Shown here: piece by piece, positions 21,757 through 31,980 of the stretch | How the letters are laid out: every line of letters starts with the position of its first letter | How positions within the stretch are numbered: position 1 is the stretch's first letter | Assembly (NCBI GenBank): GCA_018296165.2 | Contig: JACKQL020000225.1 | Span: 1 to 39,302 of the forward strand | Length of the DNA: 39,302 nucleotides | Reading direction: 5' to 3' | DNA from: Termitomyces sp. T153 | Lineage: Eukaryota; Basidiomycota; Agaricomycetes; Agaricales; Lyophyllaceae | Translations under genes and position numbers: made by a program | Notes under the pieces: model-generated | What the model saw: the letters and a program-made list of their open reading frames with translations, nothing else | The model's database searches: none | What the model was told of the DNA's origin: nothing

Positions 21757-22493
21757 TTCAAGCTGTCATTTATTGTACATACTAATAATATACTTATAAT
21801 CACTCAATCAGAATTCATTAGTCTGATCTGGCTAGTGATGATTATAAGTACCATTCCACATTGCTGCCTTAGCCCCATTATGTAAGGTATCACTGTATCT
21901 GTGGTTTATGTAATACTTGCTTAATCAAGAGGCTTACATCATTCATTGCTGCAGTGATTTTTTACATATTACTATCCTCAGTTGACTTTTTTCCATCATG
22001 AGACTCTCAGTGTGCAGAGTATTTCTTTTGTTCCAATTGTTGTTATTGGTACTTAAGTACTCACACATTATATCATGTGATTCATGAGTATTGATATTGT
22101 TGTCTGTCCCCATTCTTGTTTGACATTATCATTATTTATTTAAGTCCAATAAAAGATGCTTCCTGCCATTACTTCAATGAGGTCATCGATGTTGGTCCTT
22201 GTATTTGTCAAGGATCAGCTATTGTCATAGAGTGATGCTCCAAACCTACCAAAGAGTGATGCACTATTGTTTGATACAAGCAATGCTCAAATGATAGTCA
22301 TATCTATGTGTATTACAGCCTACTATCTCATATGCTCAAAGGGTATTACTCTCTATGGGTTTATTTGTGTCAGTCTTTGTCTCTTGAGCATTCACCCATT
22401 CTGGTACTGCAGTTGGAAATATGCATGATGAGGTATTTATTATTATGCCATGACTTTCTGGCCCTCCATTGCTGACACGGACACAGTATACAT
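21757..22493. other. Gene-free interval after the JmjC-type pseudogene
   Basis: AT-rich, with no coding similarity seen. It contains the right arm of the inverted repeat (21931-21954) and an AATAAA at about 22148, a possible polyadenylation signal. Confidence 0.5.
21931..21954 (-). repeat. Right arm of the 24-bp inverted repeat
   Basis: GGCTTACATC...TGCTGCAG is the reverse complement of 12208-12231 apart from two mismatches. It lies about 175 bp past the end of the JmjC-type pseudogene. No target-site duplication can be assigned, so these could be subterminal repeats of a DNA transposon or a stray copy of the left-side motif. Confidence 0.45.
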
Positions 22494-22808
22494 ATGAATT
22501 GTTGCATCATTCATGACAACATATGTTCTCCTGTGTTCATTGCTCAATGTTTGTTAAATGGATATGTTGCTCTGCCTGCTTGGGCCAGTGTTGAAACTTC
22601 ATTGATTCTAAGAATGATGGTTTCCTGTCTCAAGTTGTCATTACCCAAATACTCTGGTAAACCTTGTGTTGATTACATTTTTGCTGCACATAACTGTAGC
22701 CAATGCTCTGAACATACCACCTTGCTAAAACCTGTCTATCCTTCAGGGGTCACAAGTGAACAAAGTTGTAACAGTAAGCATCTATCAAAGAAAACTACCA
22801 CACCTCAT
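22494..22808 (+). pseudogene. Exon-like ORF, possible N-terminus of a KDZ-type transposase
   Basis: Open from ATG 22494 until the chromovirus LTR begins at 22809. The peptide has ICSPVFIAQCLLNGYVALPAW, then a stretch with LRMM, and ends around VDYIFAAHN. The spacing of 'L..GY', a hydrophobic 'LR.L' helix and a terminal 'AHN' resembles, from memory only, the N-terminal part of proteins that precede Kyakuja/Dileera/Zisupton transposase domains in basidiomycetes. The catalytic part would have been cut off by the insertion of chromovirus remnant 2. The identification is tentative. Confidence 0.25.
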
Positions 22809-23239
22809 TATAAGGGTGACCTCTGGAGGCTGTGGCTCAATCACACAGCTGGCAAAGGAAAATCCAAAGTCTATTCAGTACTGTACAGTGTCTACTGAGA
22901 TAACTACTCACCTAGCAAAGAGAAATCCAAAGAGAACAAGTCTGGGGATTCCCTAGGCCAGGTGTGATGCTTCAGAGGCTTCAGAAGCATGAGAAACAAC
23001 TGTACAGTATGACAGAGAAAAAAGACACAAGTGATGTGTCAGCAATTGGTCAGTAGTTACATAAGCTGGTGGCAGTGTCAAAGGGGCCACACTTGTCTGA
23101 ATTATTGACAGAGAACCAGTGTAGCCTGAGGGCTGAAACTGGAACCAATAGATAGGGAAAAGGTAGGAGAATAATGGAAAACTATAACAGAGCAAATCTG
23201 ACAAGAACTGGAGAAGGAGAAGGGGAAACAAGTGAGACA
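22809..23239 (-). repeat. 3' LTR of chromovirus remnant 2, 431 bp
   Basis: In sense direction it starts TGTCTCACTTG right after a purine-rich stretch (GGAGGAGTAATATCAGGAGA) that follows the integrase gene, and ends CCCTTATA (TACA in the sister copies, so the final C became T). It aligns along its whole length with 5570-6001. Confidence 0.85.
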
Positions 23240-24762
23240 TCTCCTGATATTACTCCTCCTCTAGGATGTGGTGCCTCAATGCACCAGGTAGAAGAAGTCA
23301 TGAATTGCCTGGTCAGCTGGTGAAATAGAGTAGATGCCTCAAATAGCTTTTGGGGCCTTGGGATGCCTACAGTAGAAGTCCCAGACCAAGCCTGATGCAT
23401 GAACATTAGCCTGTGGTCCTCAAGAGATCTCCTCAATGCCATATCCCTTCCATTTCACCTTGAAATGCAACTTCCCTCAGAATACCCTGCTGTCCAAGAT
23501 TTCCTCCACCTCATACTCCTCCTCATCATTGACTAGGACTGGTGGTGGGGGTGGCTTAGAGCAATGGCCTGGGATTGGATCCTCTGGAGCTGGAAACAAC
23601 TTGACCACATTGAAGACTGGATGCAGTTGGCAGAGGCCTGCTGGAAGTTTAAGTCAGTATGCTAAAGGCCCTACCTTCTTCTCCACCATGAAAGGGCCCA
23701 GATGATGATGTGACAGCTTTAGGAATGGCCTTGTTGTCTTAATGTCTGAGCTATCCAAGTACACATGGTCCCCAGGCTTGTAAACTGGGGCAGGTGTCTG
23801 TCTGCAATTATAGTACCATGCCATGTCTTCCTTGGCCTTCAACAATGCAGCTTTTGCCTCTTCCTGTGCCCTCCTCATCTGATTCACAAACTTGTTGACA
23901 GAGTCATTCTCTAAAAGGCATGCATGAGGTTCAAATCACATGCAAGGATGCCTGCCAGTGTCTAGAAAGAATAGAGTCATCTGTGTGGAAGAGTGGACAT
24001 GGTTGTTGTATTGGATTTCCACATCCAGCAGCAGATCATTTCAGTCATCCTGCCTCTTATTACAAAACAGGTGGAGATACTGTTCCAGTTCCTGGTTAAC
24101 ATGTTCTGTCTGCCCATCTGACTGAGGGTGATAGGCTGTAGTGGTATGGAGCTTCACTCCTAGCAGGCAATACAGTTCCCAAGTGAACTCCACCACAAAC
24201 TGGGGGCCCCAGTCAGAGACATACTCATCCAACAGTCCATGGAGCTTCCAGACATGCTTGCAATACAGACTGGCCACTGCCAAGGTAGAGCATGTTGTGT
24301 GGGTGGGGATGAAGTGGGCTCATTTGCTATAGAGGTCCACCACTACCATCACAGCATTGTACCCATGAGCATCTGGAGTTTCACAATGAAGTATACTGAT
24401 GCAACACTCCAGTGAGCAGCTGGAATAGAAAGTGGGTGGAGCTGGCCCATGGGTGCTTGGCACCAAGGCTTGGTGCAGAGACAGAGGTCACAGGTGCTAG
24501 TGTAGGTGCCTACATATCAGGAGATCTGTGGCCACCAATAGTTCTGGGATATCAGCTCTAGCATCTTTTACCTTCTAGTATTTCTGGCTACTCAAGAGTC
24601 ATAAGGTTGTTCTACAATGCGCTAGCAAAGTTCTGGAATGTTAGGCATGTAAATGCATCCTCTGAAGGTTGAAAGCCCATCTTAAAGACCCCACTCATCT
24701 GCATGCACTGACTTGACTCCACTAGCCCATCAAGCTTATAGAGCCTGTGCAGCCTGGGCAAC
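23240..24762 (-). pseudogene. Integrase with chromodomain, remnant 2
   Basis: Minus strand. The catalytic core includes SDWGPQFV and SDGQTEHVNQELE (open 24283-24041). The C-terminal domain has PGDHVYLDSSDI and LGPFMVEKK (23887-23654). A chromodomain at about 23365-23540 reads YEVEEILDSRVF, a stop (CGA to TGA), then LHFKVKWKGYGIEE and, further on, FYCRHPKAP. Chromodomains tether the pre-integration complex to modified histones, which usually directs insertion into heterochromatin. The zinc finger part lies next to the nested LTRs (about 24470-24650). Several stops are present. Confidence 0.9.
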
Positions 24763-25867
24763 TGTCAGGTTCTGCTGACAATAGGGGCTCAGCTGTACTG
24801 GGCAAATCCTTACTAGGCAGATGTGATTCCCTGCACAGATGACTGGGCACTCTGAGAACTTCTAAATGTGGGGGGCTTGCAAGGATGAGTGATGGGAAGT
24901 GATCTGAGCAAGTCTGGGGTGGTCCAGAGGAGTGTAGGACAAGTGGCAGGGAAAGGGATAGGCTTGGTGGGGTGTCAGGTATGAGTCTGTAAGGGAGTAT
25001 TGTGGGTGCAGAGGAAGTGGAGGTTATATGAGTGATGGGGGCAGAGCCAGAGCTTGGTGGGGGATCAATGGAAGTTGATGGGGGATGATGGAGGTTGATG
25101 GAGTTTGGGACTGAGTGAGTAGTGAGGTTCAGAGTTGGTTTAAAGAATGTTTGAGGTTTGTAATTGTAAGCATGGAATTCATGAAAGCATTAAGAGTTGA
25201 AAAGGACTCGAGCACAACAAAGGAAACAGATCAAACAAGATGAGATGGAGCTGAATAGAACAAGGCGGAGTCAAGGCAAGATTGAGACAAGAATGGAAAT
25301 AGATTCAAGCAGGGATGCAAAGTAATAATGGGGATAATAATGGAATAGAGACAAGACAAAACCAGGAGACTGAGAGTAAAGGAAATGTAATATGGAACAC
25401 AAAACATATGAGAGAGAAACAATCAGAACATAGGTAACATTAGGCAATAGGTAATATCAAGACTAGAGTATGTGGAGCTACTCTATGGCTTATATACTGG
25501 CTACTGGAGTGCTCCAGACAACAGCAGGTGTGGCAGTGAGGCTTGGTGGGGCTTGGTGGCATTGACAGGTGGTTGTAGTGGGCGGGTCAGGGGGCAGGTT
25601 GATGGGCTAGTGATGTATGATGGAGTCAGGAACATCAGGGGATGGCTCCAGAGGTTCAGGAGATCCAGGGGAACCATTGATAGCTGTGGAGAGAACATCA
25701 GAGTTGGCCAGGGGGGCTGTTGGGATTTGCCAGAGAAGTGTCAGAGTTGCTTGGAGTAGGCACAGAGAGTGTACAATGGTTGGGAGATTGAGGGGGACAT
25801 TGGGGGGAGCTCTATGGAAGTGAGCAGGCCAGGAATAGGGTCAGGGATCCAGGAGTGAGTCGTAACA
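24763..25867 (-). mobile_element. CpG-depleted solo LTR (family A), minus strand, 1105 bp
   Basis: In sense direction it starts TGTTACGACTCAC and ends CAGAACCTGACA, aligning with the CpG-rich LTR at 25891-27053 through the TATATAAG box, the CTAGTAAGGA block and the terminal GTCAGC block. It is flanked by a perfect 5-bp TSD, GCAAC, at 24758-24762 and 25868-25872. Nearly all CpGs of the sister copy appear as TpG or CpA here, and only a handful remain (for example near 25208, 25263 and 25580). It is a solo LTR that has passed through the local mutation process. Confidence 0.9.
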
Positions 25868-26325
25868 GCAACTGCATCCTCCTGTGCATGTGTCACGACC
25901 CGTTCCCCAAAACCCCGCACATCGTCCATCAAACCCCGAACCCCCAAAAGGACCCCCAACGCTCCGCCGAACTTCCGCCCATGCCCACGCCTACTTCGGC
26001 TAACTCCGACACCTCCCCGGCTAACTCCGACGGCCCCCTGGCCAACTTCGGTGCCTGCCCCGCAGCCACTGACACTTACCCTGGGCTTCCCAAACCCCGA
26101 GAACCACCCCCGCTATTCCTGATCTTCGCCCACCCATCATTAACTCAACACCCTGCTTCCTCCGACCTATTCCGGAATATCACGACAACCTCGGAACAAC
26201 CCGCGATCCCATCAACGTATCAGTGCGGCACGATCTTCGATCACAACCGACACCCGCCCACTCCGTCAAGCCCCGCCAAGCCCCGCCGCCACAGCCGATG
26301 TACCCCGAAGTCCTCCGGTAGTCAG

Positions 26326-26333
26326 TATATAAG
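26326..26333 (+). promoter_or_regulatory. TATA box in family A LTR
   Basis: TATATAAG at the same relative place as in the other two copies, followed by GTCATCGAGTAGC. Confidence 0.6.
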
Positions 26334-26441
26334 TCATCGAGTAGCTCTTCGTACTCCAGTCTTGAGATTGCTTAACGTTACCTATGGTCTGATTGTTTCC
26401 TTTTGTGTTTCGTGTTCGTTTTCATATCTCTTTCTCCTTAC

Positions 26442-26517
26442 TCTCAGTTTCCCGGTCTTATCTCAGTCTCCCGGTCTTATCTCAGTCTCCCGGTCTTATC
26501 TCAGTCTCCCGGTCTTG
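26442..26517 (+). repeat. 19-bp tandem repeat, four copies, in family A LTR
   Basis: The unit TCTCAGTCTCCCGGTCTTA occurs at 26461-26479 and 26480-26498, with a near-identical copy at 26499-26517 and a one-base variant at 26442-26460. The LTR at 1482-2480 has a single related C/T-rich stretch, so copy number explains part of the length difference between family A LTRs. Confidence 0.9.
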
Positions 26518-27053
26518 TCTCGTCCCCTTTTTGTTATCGCTCTCGTTATCGTTTCGTACCTCCACTCGAATCTACTCTTGTTCCATATTGTCTCGTCTGA
26601 CGCCGTCTCGGTGACGTCGTCTGACCCTTGTGCCCAATTCCTCATCAACCCTAACGACCTCACGAATTCCGCGATTATAATTACGAACCCCGACACTCCT
26701 TACCAGGTCCGAACCTCACTCTTCGCTCGGTCCCGGACTCCATCAACTCCAAATGATCTCCCATCAAACCCCGGCTCCGCCCCCATTGATCACACAGCCA
26801 CCTACTCCCTTGCTTCCGCAAATCTCCCGTACGGCCTTCTGCCTGAACCCCGCCAAGACCGTCTCATTTCCCCACAATCCGACTTCTCCGGACCTTCCCG
26901 GACCTGTCTGGATCACATCTCCCCAATTACCCGTGCAAACCCCCAGGACCCAGAATGTCTTTGAGTGTCCGGTCACCAATGCAGGGGAATCACGCCCGCC
27001 TAGTAAGGACTCGCCCAGTGCAGCTGTGCCCCCGAGGTCAGCGGACCCTGACA

Positions 27054-28250
27054 GTTTGCCTTGTCCTCTTGATCCACAATCCCTTCTAGTGCCATGATAG
27101 CAAAGAGCTCAGGCTTGAGAAGGACAATGTTGTCATTATCTCCTGCTTTTGTGCCATGGTCAGCCTGCCTGGACAATGTGTCTGGTTTGCCCATGCTTTG
27201 TCCAGGTTTGTGATGCAGTGAGAAGTGAAAGTTAGCCAGATACAGAGACCACCAAGCCTGACATTGATTGATTTTCTTAGCAGAATGGAAGTACTCCAGG
27301 TTCTTGTGGTCCATCCAGACTTCAAACTTATGCTGTGCACCTTTGAGGAAATGCTGCCATTCTTCAAAGGACAGAATAATTGCCAGCATCTCCTTGCCAT
27401 GGATCTCATAGTTCTGTTCTACTGTATTAAGGCTTTTGGAGTAGAAGGCTACTGGATGCCATTTGCCATCCTCCTTTGACTGCTGGGAGAGGACTGCTCC
27501 TGTAGCAAATTCCAAGCTATCTACTTCCACACAGAATGGAGAGTCATTGTTGAGGAACAGGAGGACAGGCTTTGAGGTCATGGCTTGCTTGAGAGCATCA
27601 AAAGCAGCTTGCTGTGGGGGCTTCTACCACCATGCTGTATCCTTAACTGCAAGGTCAAAGAGGGGGCATGCATGGTGGGAGAAATCCTGTATGAAACTCC
27701 AATAGAAATTGACAAACTCAAGAAAGGCCTGCACTTCCTTCTAGTTCCTTGGCTCAGGCCACTCTGCTACACCTGCCACTTTAATGGGGCCCATCTCTAC
27801 CATTCTATGCAAAATGATCAAACTCAGGTACTCCATCTTAGTCTGCTCAAATTCACACTTCTCAGGCTTTAAATAGAGCTGGTGTTGGCAGAGGCATTCT
27901 AAGACAATACATGTGACCCAACAATGCTCCTCCAGAGTTTTAGTGTAGATGAGGATATTATCAAGATATACACAGACAACACCCTCTGCAATCAGATCAC
28001 AGAAAATGTCATTCATCATAGTCTGGAAGGTGGCTGGGCTATTAGTGAGACTAAAGAACATCACCAGAGGTTTAAAGAGTCTGCAATTGGTTCAGAATGC
28101 TGCCTTCCCAGCAATTCTTCACTGTCATTGCATTCAAGACACAATAATCATGAACTGGACAAAGAGACCCATCCTTCTTCTTAATGAAAAAGACTAGGGA
28201 GGCCATTGGAGACTTGGAGTGTTGTATTCATCCTAAGCTAAGATTCTCCT
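27054..28250 (-). pseudogene. Reverse transcriptase and RNase H pseudogene, remnant 2
   Basis: Minus strand. RT fragments are FFIKKKDGS (about 28190), TNSPATFQ and the catalytic box YLDN at about 27957-27968, where Ty3/gypsy RTs have YxDD; the second Asp is Asn (GAT to AAT). Upstream, the reading passes from NAMTVKN straight to a KAAF-like segment, so about 40 residues including catalytic motif A seem to be deleted near 28100. RNase H is open from 27581 to about 27100, with SPFCVEVD, VEQNYEIHGKEMLA, DHKNLEYF and KPDTLSR. The linker NIVLLKPELFAI follows and is cut by the LTR at 27053. Confidence 0.88.
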
Positions 28251-29160
28251 GCAGGAAAGCATCCAGCTCATCCTGCTCATGGAGTGCAAGTGGATAGACC
28301 TTGTAGCTGGAGGGCTCTGCATTTGGTATCGGCTCAATTGCATGATCCCACTGCTTGTGCTCTGGAAGTGAATCAAAGGAGGCCCTGGAGAATACATGCT
28401 CAAAGTTATGGAAGTGATTGGGAAAGGCTTGGGCTGTGAGTTTGTTGCAAATGCCTCAGCCAGACATTGAGAAGTAGTCTGACTGGCTCAAATCTCTGCC
28501 ACTTTAGGAGGGGGGCTGAGGGTTGTAGCATAGATCCTATCACCCACCTCTATGGTTTCATCTGGGAACTCTGCATCTGGAGTATGGGTCCATTCTCCTT
28601 TACCTTCCTCTTCCTCTGGAGATTCACACCCAACACCTTGGACATCCTTATAAAGGGCCTCTCTATGAGGGAATGTCAGAGGGGGGGGACTCAGGAGGTC
28701 AAGATCAGCATAGGGAAGATGCCCAGCATGACAAGCACACATAGCAGCATGCTCACAAGCCTTGGCTCTCTGCTCCTTACAGGCCTCTTCTGCACAGGCA
28801 GTGTAGTGACAGGGGCAATGACTTATCTTCACCTCACCCTTAGTCCAGTCAATCTCTGGGTTGTACTCACATAGCCAGGTAAACCCCAAGATCATGTCTT
28901 GCTTTCCCAAACTAGTGACAGCAAAGACAGCTTGCTCTGAGTGGTCTCAGTAGTGGAGGACCAGGTCCACTATGGAGCAAATAGAGCCAGCTTCTTTGAG
29001 CATGCCATCAACATTGTACATGGGGATAAGATGGGAAAGGGGGCAAGTGGTGAGGCAGTGTTGTTGCACATAGTCAGTGTCAAGGAAGAGGCCTGTGGCC
29101 CCACTGTCAAGGAGCACAACTACACTTTGGATCTGCTGGGTGTCTGTTGTCTCAATTTCT
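28251..29160 (-). pseudogene. Protease pseudogene and linker, remnant 2
   Basis: Minus strand. The protease has an intact LLDSGATGLFLDTDY active site (about 29110) but stops follow. GKQDMILGFTWLCEYNPEIDW begins the longest open part (28910-28488), which continues into a Cys-rich and then an acidic linker (EEEEGKGEW) towards RT. The linker includes the segment missing from remnant 1. Confidence 0.82.
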
Positions 29161-30654
29161 ATCTATAGCTTCATGGAGTTGGTAGAAGGGGTGGAAGCAA
29201 CAATGTAGTGACAGAAGAGACAGCATTCCCATGCAGGAATCTGGAGGCATGAGCTAGGAGGTGTATCTCCAGCAGAGACTTTAGCTGGAGGAGTAGTTCG
29301 TACATCTGAGGAGGGGCTTATTGTTTCAGGCATAGTATCAACAATGGCAACAGATATATTTGATTCTATGGACAGGGGGGCAAGAGAATTAGCACTAAGC
29401 AATGGGGGCATACAGGTCATCTATTGCCCTTTTAAAAATCCTCAGACTCTGTAGGAATCTCCTTCAATGCATTGGCCACTTCATTGGACTGGATGAATAT
29501 AGGTGTGTCCAGAGAGGGGGGCCCTGTTGCATCCCAGGCTGTGAGGAGTTGGATGACCAGCTCTTCTTGCTCCAATACTGACAGGTAGTGGACCTCTAGT
29601 CCTTGAGGACAGTCATGGGCAAGGCGACCAGCCTTTCCACAGTGTCAACACAGCAGGGGAGTAGAGGACAACTGTCTGGAGGTGTCAACATCCATTGGAA
29701 CTCCTTGGGGCAGAGAGTGCAAGGGAGCAACATGAGATAGAAGGGGAAAAGTTGCACCTGCCATGGGGCTGCTAGAGCAGGCAGGGAAGGGGAAGTTTGG
29801 GGGGTAAACCCACTACAAGAGAAAGGAAAGGTTGATGGTTGTGTCTGCTGCAGCTCACATTGCAGTTCCACCAACTGCTACTGCTCACATACCATCTTGC
29901 ACCAGGTATTGACCTGCTCATCATCTGGGCACCCCTCTGCCATACTGTTGATGCAATCTATAAGAGAGAGGTGGAGTCCATTATGGAAGGTTAGGCAAAG
30001 TTGCAGACCATTTGGATATCCTGCCTGTTTGACTAAGGCACAAAAAGAGTCTATGTACTCATCAAGTGACTGCTTTCCTTGACCATACTGTGTTTGGTCT
30101 TGAAGGGAAAGAGTTGCAGTTTTGGTGGGGTCAAGGAGGAAGAACTCAGCTTCAAACTCCTTCTCAAACTCTATCCAGCCCAAGAAACTGTCAACTCCTC
30201 CTGGGTGTCAAAAGATCCACAGCACATAGGTTGAGGCTTGGCCAGCCTTTATATAGGAGGGAACCCAGATAATTTTCAAGGCATCCAAGGTGAAGGCTTC
30301 ACTGCTCAGCTGGATATATGTGCTACAGGACTGGAGGAAGTGTTCTCCAGCCTTATGATCTCTGTCATAGACATCAGGAAGTGCAGGATGAGGGAGTTTG
30401 GAATGGGGAGCTGAAAGACCTAAGCCAGATGCAGATGCAAACAGTTCTGCAGCAGCTGGAGGTGGAAATCCTGACCTAGGTGCAGGCACAAACTGTTCTG
30501 CATCTGCTGGGGGCATGAGAGGTGTGATAGGAGGAAGTGGGAGATGTTCCAGAAGGGCTTGGAGAGAAAGGAACACTGCTTCAGTAGTTTGACAGAGTCC
30601 AGTGAGTTTGGCCATGTGGGAAGTAAGGGAGGCTTGGGTAAGTTGAACCTGTGT
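29161..30654 (-). pseudogene. gag pseudogene of remnant 2, interrupted by the 8.6-kb element
   Basis: Minus strand, starting beyond the young element at 39302-39295 and continuing from 30654. Open parts are 30654-30208 (TQVQLTQASLTSH, LSLQALLEHLP), 30183-29878 (FEKEFEAEFF, SLDEYIDSF, LVKQAGYPNGLQLC) and 29874-29596. A degenerate zinc knuckle near 29640 reads C-stop-H-C-G-K-A-G-R, so the zinc-binding His is Arg as well. Downstream the frame is broken to the protease. Confidence 0.82.
30651..30654 (+). repeat. Left 4-bp TSD GTGT of the 8.6-kb element
   Basis: GTGT at 30651-30654 is repeated at 39295-39298. The undisturbed paralogous site in remnant 1, GAGACACAGGTTCAAC at 1395-1410, holds ACAC (GTGT on the other strand) once, which supports a 4-bp duplication. 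Confidence 0.85.
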
Positions 30655-31639
30655 TGATACGATGTTGTCACACCATTGGGAACATAATAAACACCAGAAG
30701 TCAAAACAAACATTTATTAAGGCTGAAAACTGTAAGCCTCCTGGTAAAACAAGTCCCAGCAACATTATCCCTTTAAATACACCAGAAGAAAGACAACACA
30801 GGATAGGACAAGGACTATACTAGACTATACACTCAATAATAGTCCAATCACTATAATGGGAGGGAAAGCATGGGACTGGCAAAAGCACCTGAGTGGCATC
30901 AATTCTGGCAAGATCTAGATCTGATCTAAGAATAACCAGATTGGAATGTTGACTGGAAGAAGGGAAAGGAAGATGAATGGAAGAATATGAATAAAATGAA
31001 TGGAATGAAGGGAAGGGAAAGGAAGATGAATGGAAGAATATGAAATGAATGGAATGAAGGGAAGGGAAAGGAAGATGAATGGAAAAACCTGAATGGAAAG
31101 GAAATTAAAAGGGGAAGAATATGAAAGGAATAAAGGAAAATGAATGGAATGAATGGGAGGGGACAGATGAATGGAAGAACCTGAATGGGAAAGGACCTGA
31201 ATGGGGAAGAATATGAATGGAAGAAATACAAAGGAGGGAGAGATAAATGGGGCAAATGGAAGCTAAGAATGCAAAGGAGGAATGATGGAACCAGGAACTG
31301 ACCTGTGGCACTGAAACAGGCATGCCAAAAGGGGGAATCAGAATAACAGTTATGAATAAGGGGCTGGAAAGTATGGAACCAAAAGTCACATGTAGGGGGT
31401 GCCCAAGTAGAGTAGCAAATGGACAGGCAATTAATAGGCAAAGGCTCGGTGGTTCCCAGGGAGTGAATCACTTAGGCTGGAGTTTGTTGAGACCCCTCTG
31501 CATTTAGAATAGAAATATTTTGGAAGTAAACCCCTTCAACTTCAAGCATTTATCAAGACATCAGTGTGGAATTGGAGTAGACTGCCTAAGCTTCAAGAAA
31601 GCCCCAGAACTATCAGTATTACTCTAACCCAGTACTACA
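30655..31639 (+). repeat. 5' LTR of the 8.6-kb element (985 bp, lacks TATA)
   Basis: Runs from TGATACGATG to AGTACTACA. It contains a purine-rich tandem array (about 30960-31150) of GAATGGAATGAAGGGAAGGG-type units, including a duplication of roughly 50 bp with GGAAAGGAAGATGAATGG. Compared with the 3' LTR it lacks 31 bp at the junction 31401/31402; the missing piece holds TATAAATA. Its antisense frames are low-complexity by-products. Confidence 0.95.
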
Positions 31640-31641
31640 TC

Positions 31642-31657
31642 TGGAGCCCACTGTGAG
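31642..31657 (+). other. Primer binding site candidate
   Basis: Two bases after the LTR end, TGGAGCCCACTGTGAG begins with TGG, as expected for pairing with the CCA end of a tRNA. The tRNA cannot be named from sequence alone. Confidence 0.6.
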
Positions 31658-31980
31658 GGGCTTTGGCTTAGAAAGTTTACAAGAAGAAGCACTGTCATCA
31701 AGTTCAAAACTTTGTGGACCAGCAAGCAAGGTTCACACATCAAGCTTAAATCAAAATATCATTTGCACCAAGAGGGTCTACCCTGGAAAGACTGAAGAGA
31801 ACAGTGCCAAAGCAAAGGGTCAACACCACAGAGCAAGTTCACAAGCCCACAACCCACAGCAACAAGACTAAAGCACTCAATCTAACTAGTGTTGGGGACC
31901 CTGAACAAATCTTAAGAGCAAGCAGAAAGAAGACCACTAAAAATCACAATACATCAACATTATGAAATCAAACATTCAAC

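Larger units (their letters stand above)
25891..27053 (+). mobile_element. CpG-rich LTR (family A), plus strand, 1163 bp
   Basis: Begins TGTCACGACCCG and ends GACCCTGACA. It is the same family as 1482-2480 and the inverted 24763-25867, and CpG-rich like the former. It contains the conserved TATATAAG (26326-26333) and a 19-bp VNTR. No TSD was found: the left flank is GCATG and the right flank GTTTG. The open frames inside (for example 25855-26964) are by-products of C-rich composition. It is a solo LTR whose flank was altered, or the product of recombination with another copy. Confidence 0.88.

Noticed and set aside
25855..26964. A 369-codon plus-strand open frame in CpG-rich DNA
   Set aside because: It lies almost wholly within the family A LTR, is Pro/Ser-rich from C-rich composition, and has no match in the related LTRs at 1482-2480 or 24763-25867.
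28680..28690. G-run as a sequencing error or frameshift site
   Set aside because: It is in an already broken minus-strand linker, so no functional reading depends on it.
30926..31471. 181-codon minus-strand open frame, repeated at 38550-39035, rich in FHSF and PFIPF words
   Set aside because: It is the antisense of the purine-rich LTR array; the repetitive hydrophobic peptide follows from the GAATGGAA-type DNA repeat.
31653..31871. 72-codon ORF in the leader of the 8.6-kb element
   Set aside because: It overlaps the PBS/leader before the gag ATG, has no recognisable domain and is not in the gag frame context.
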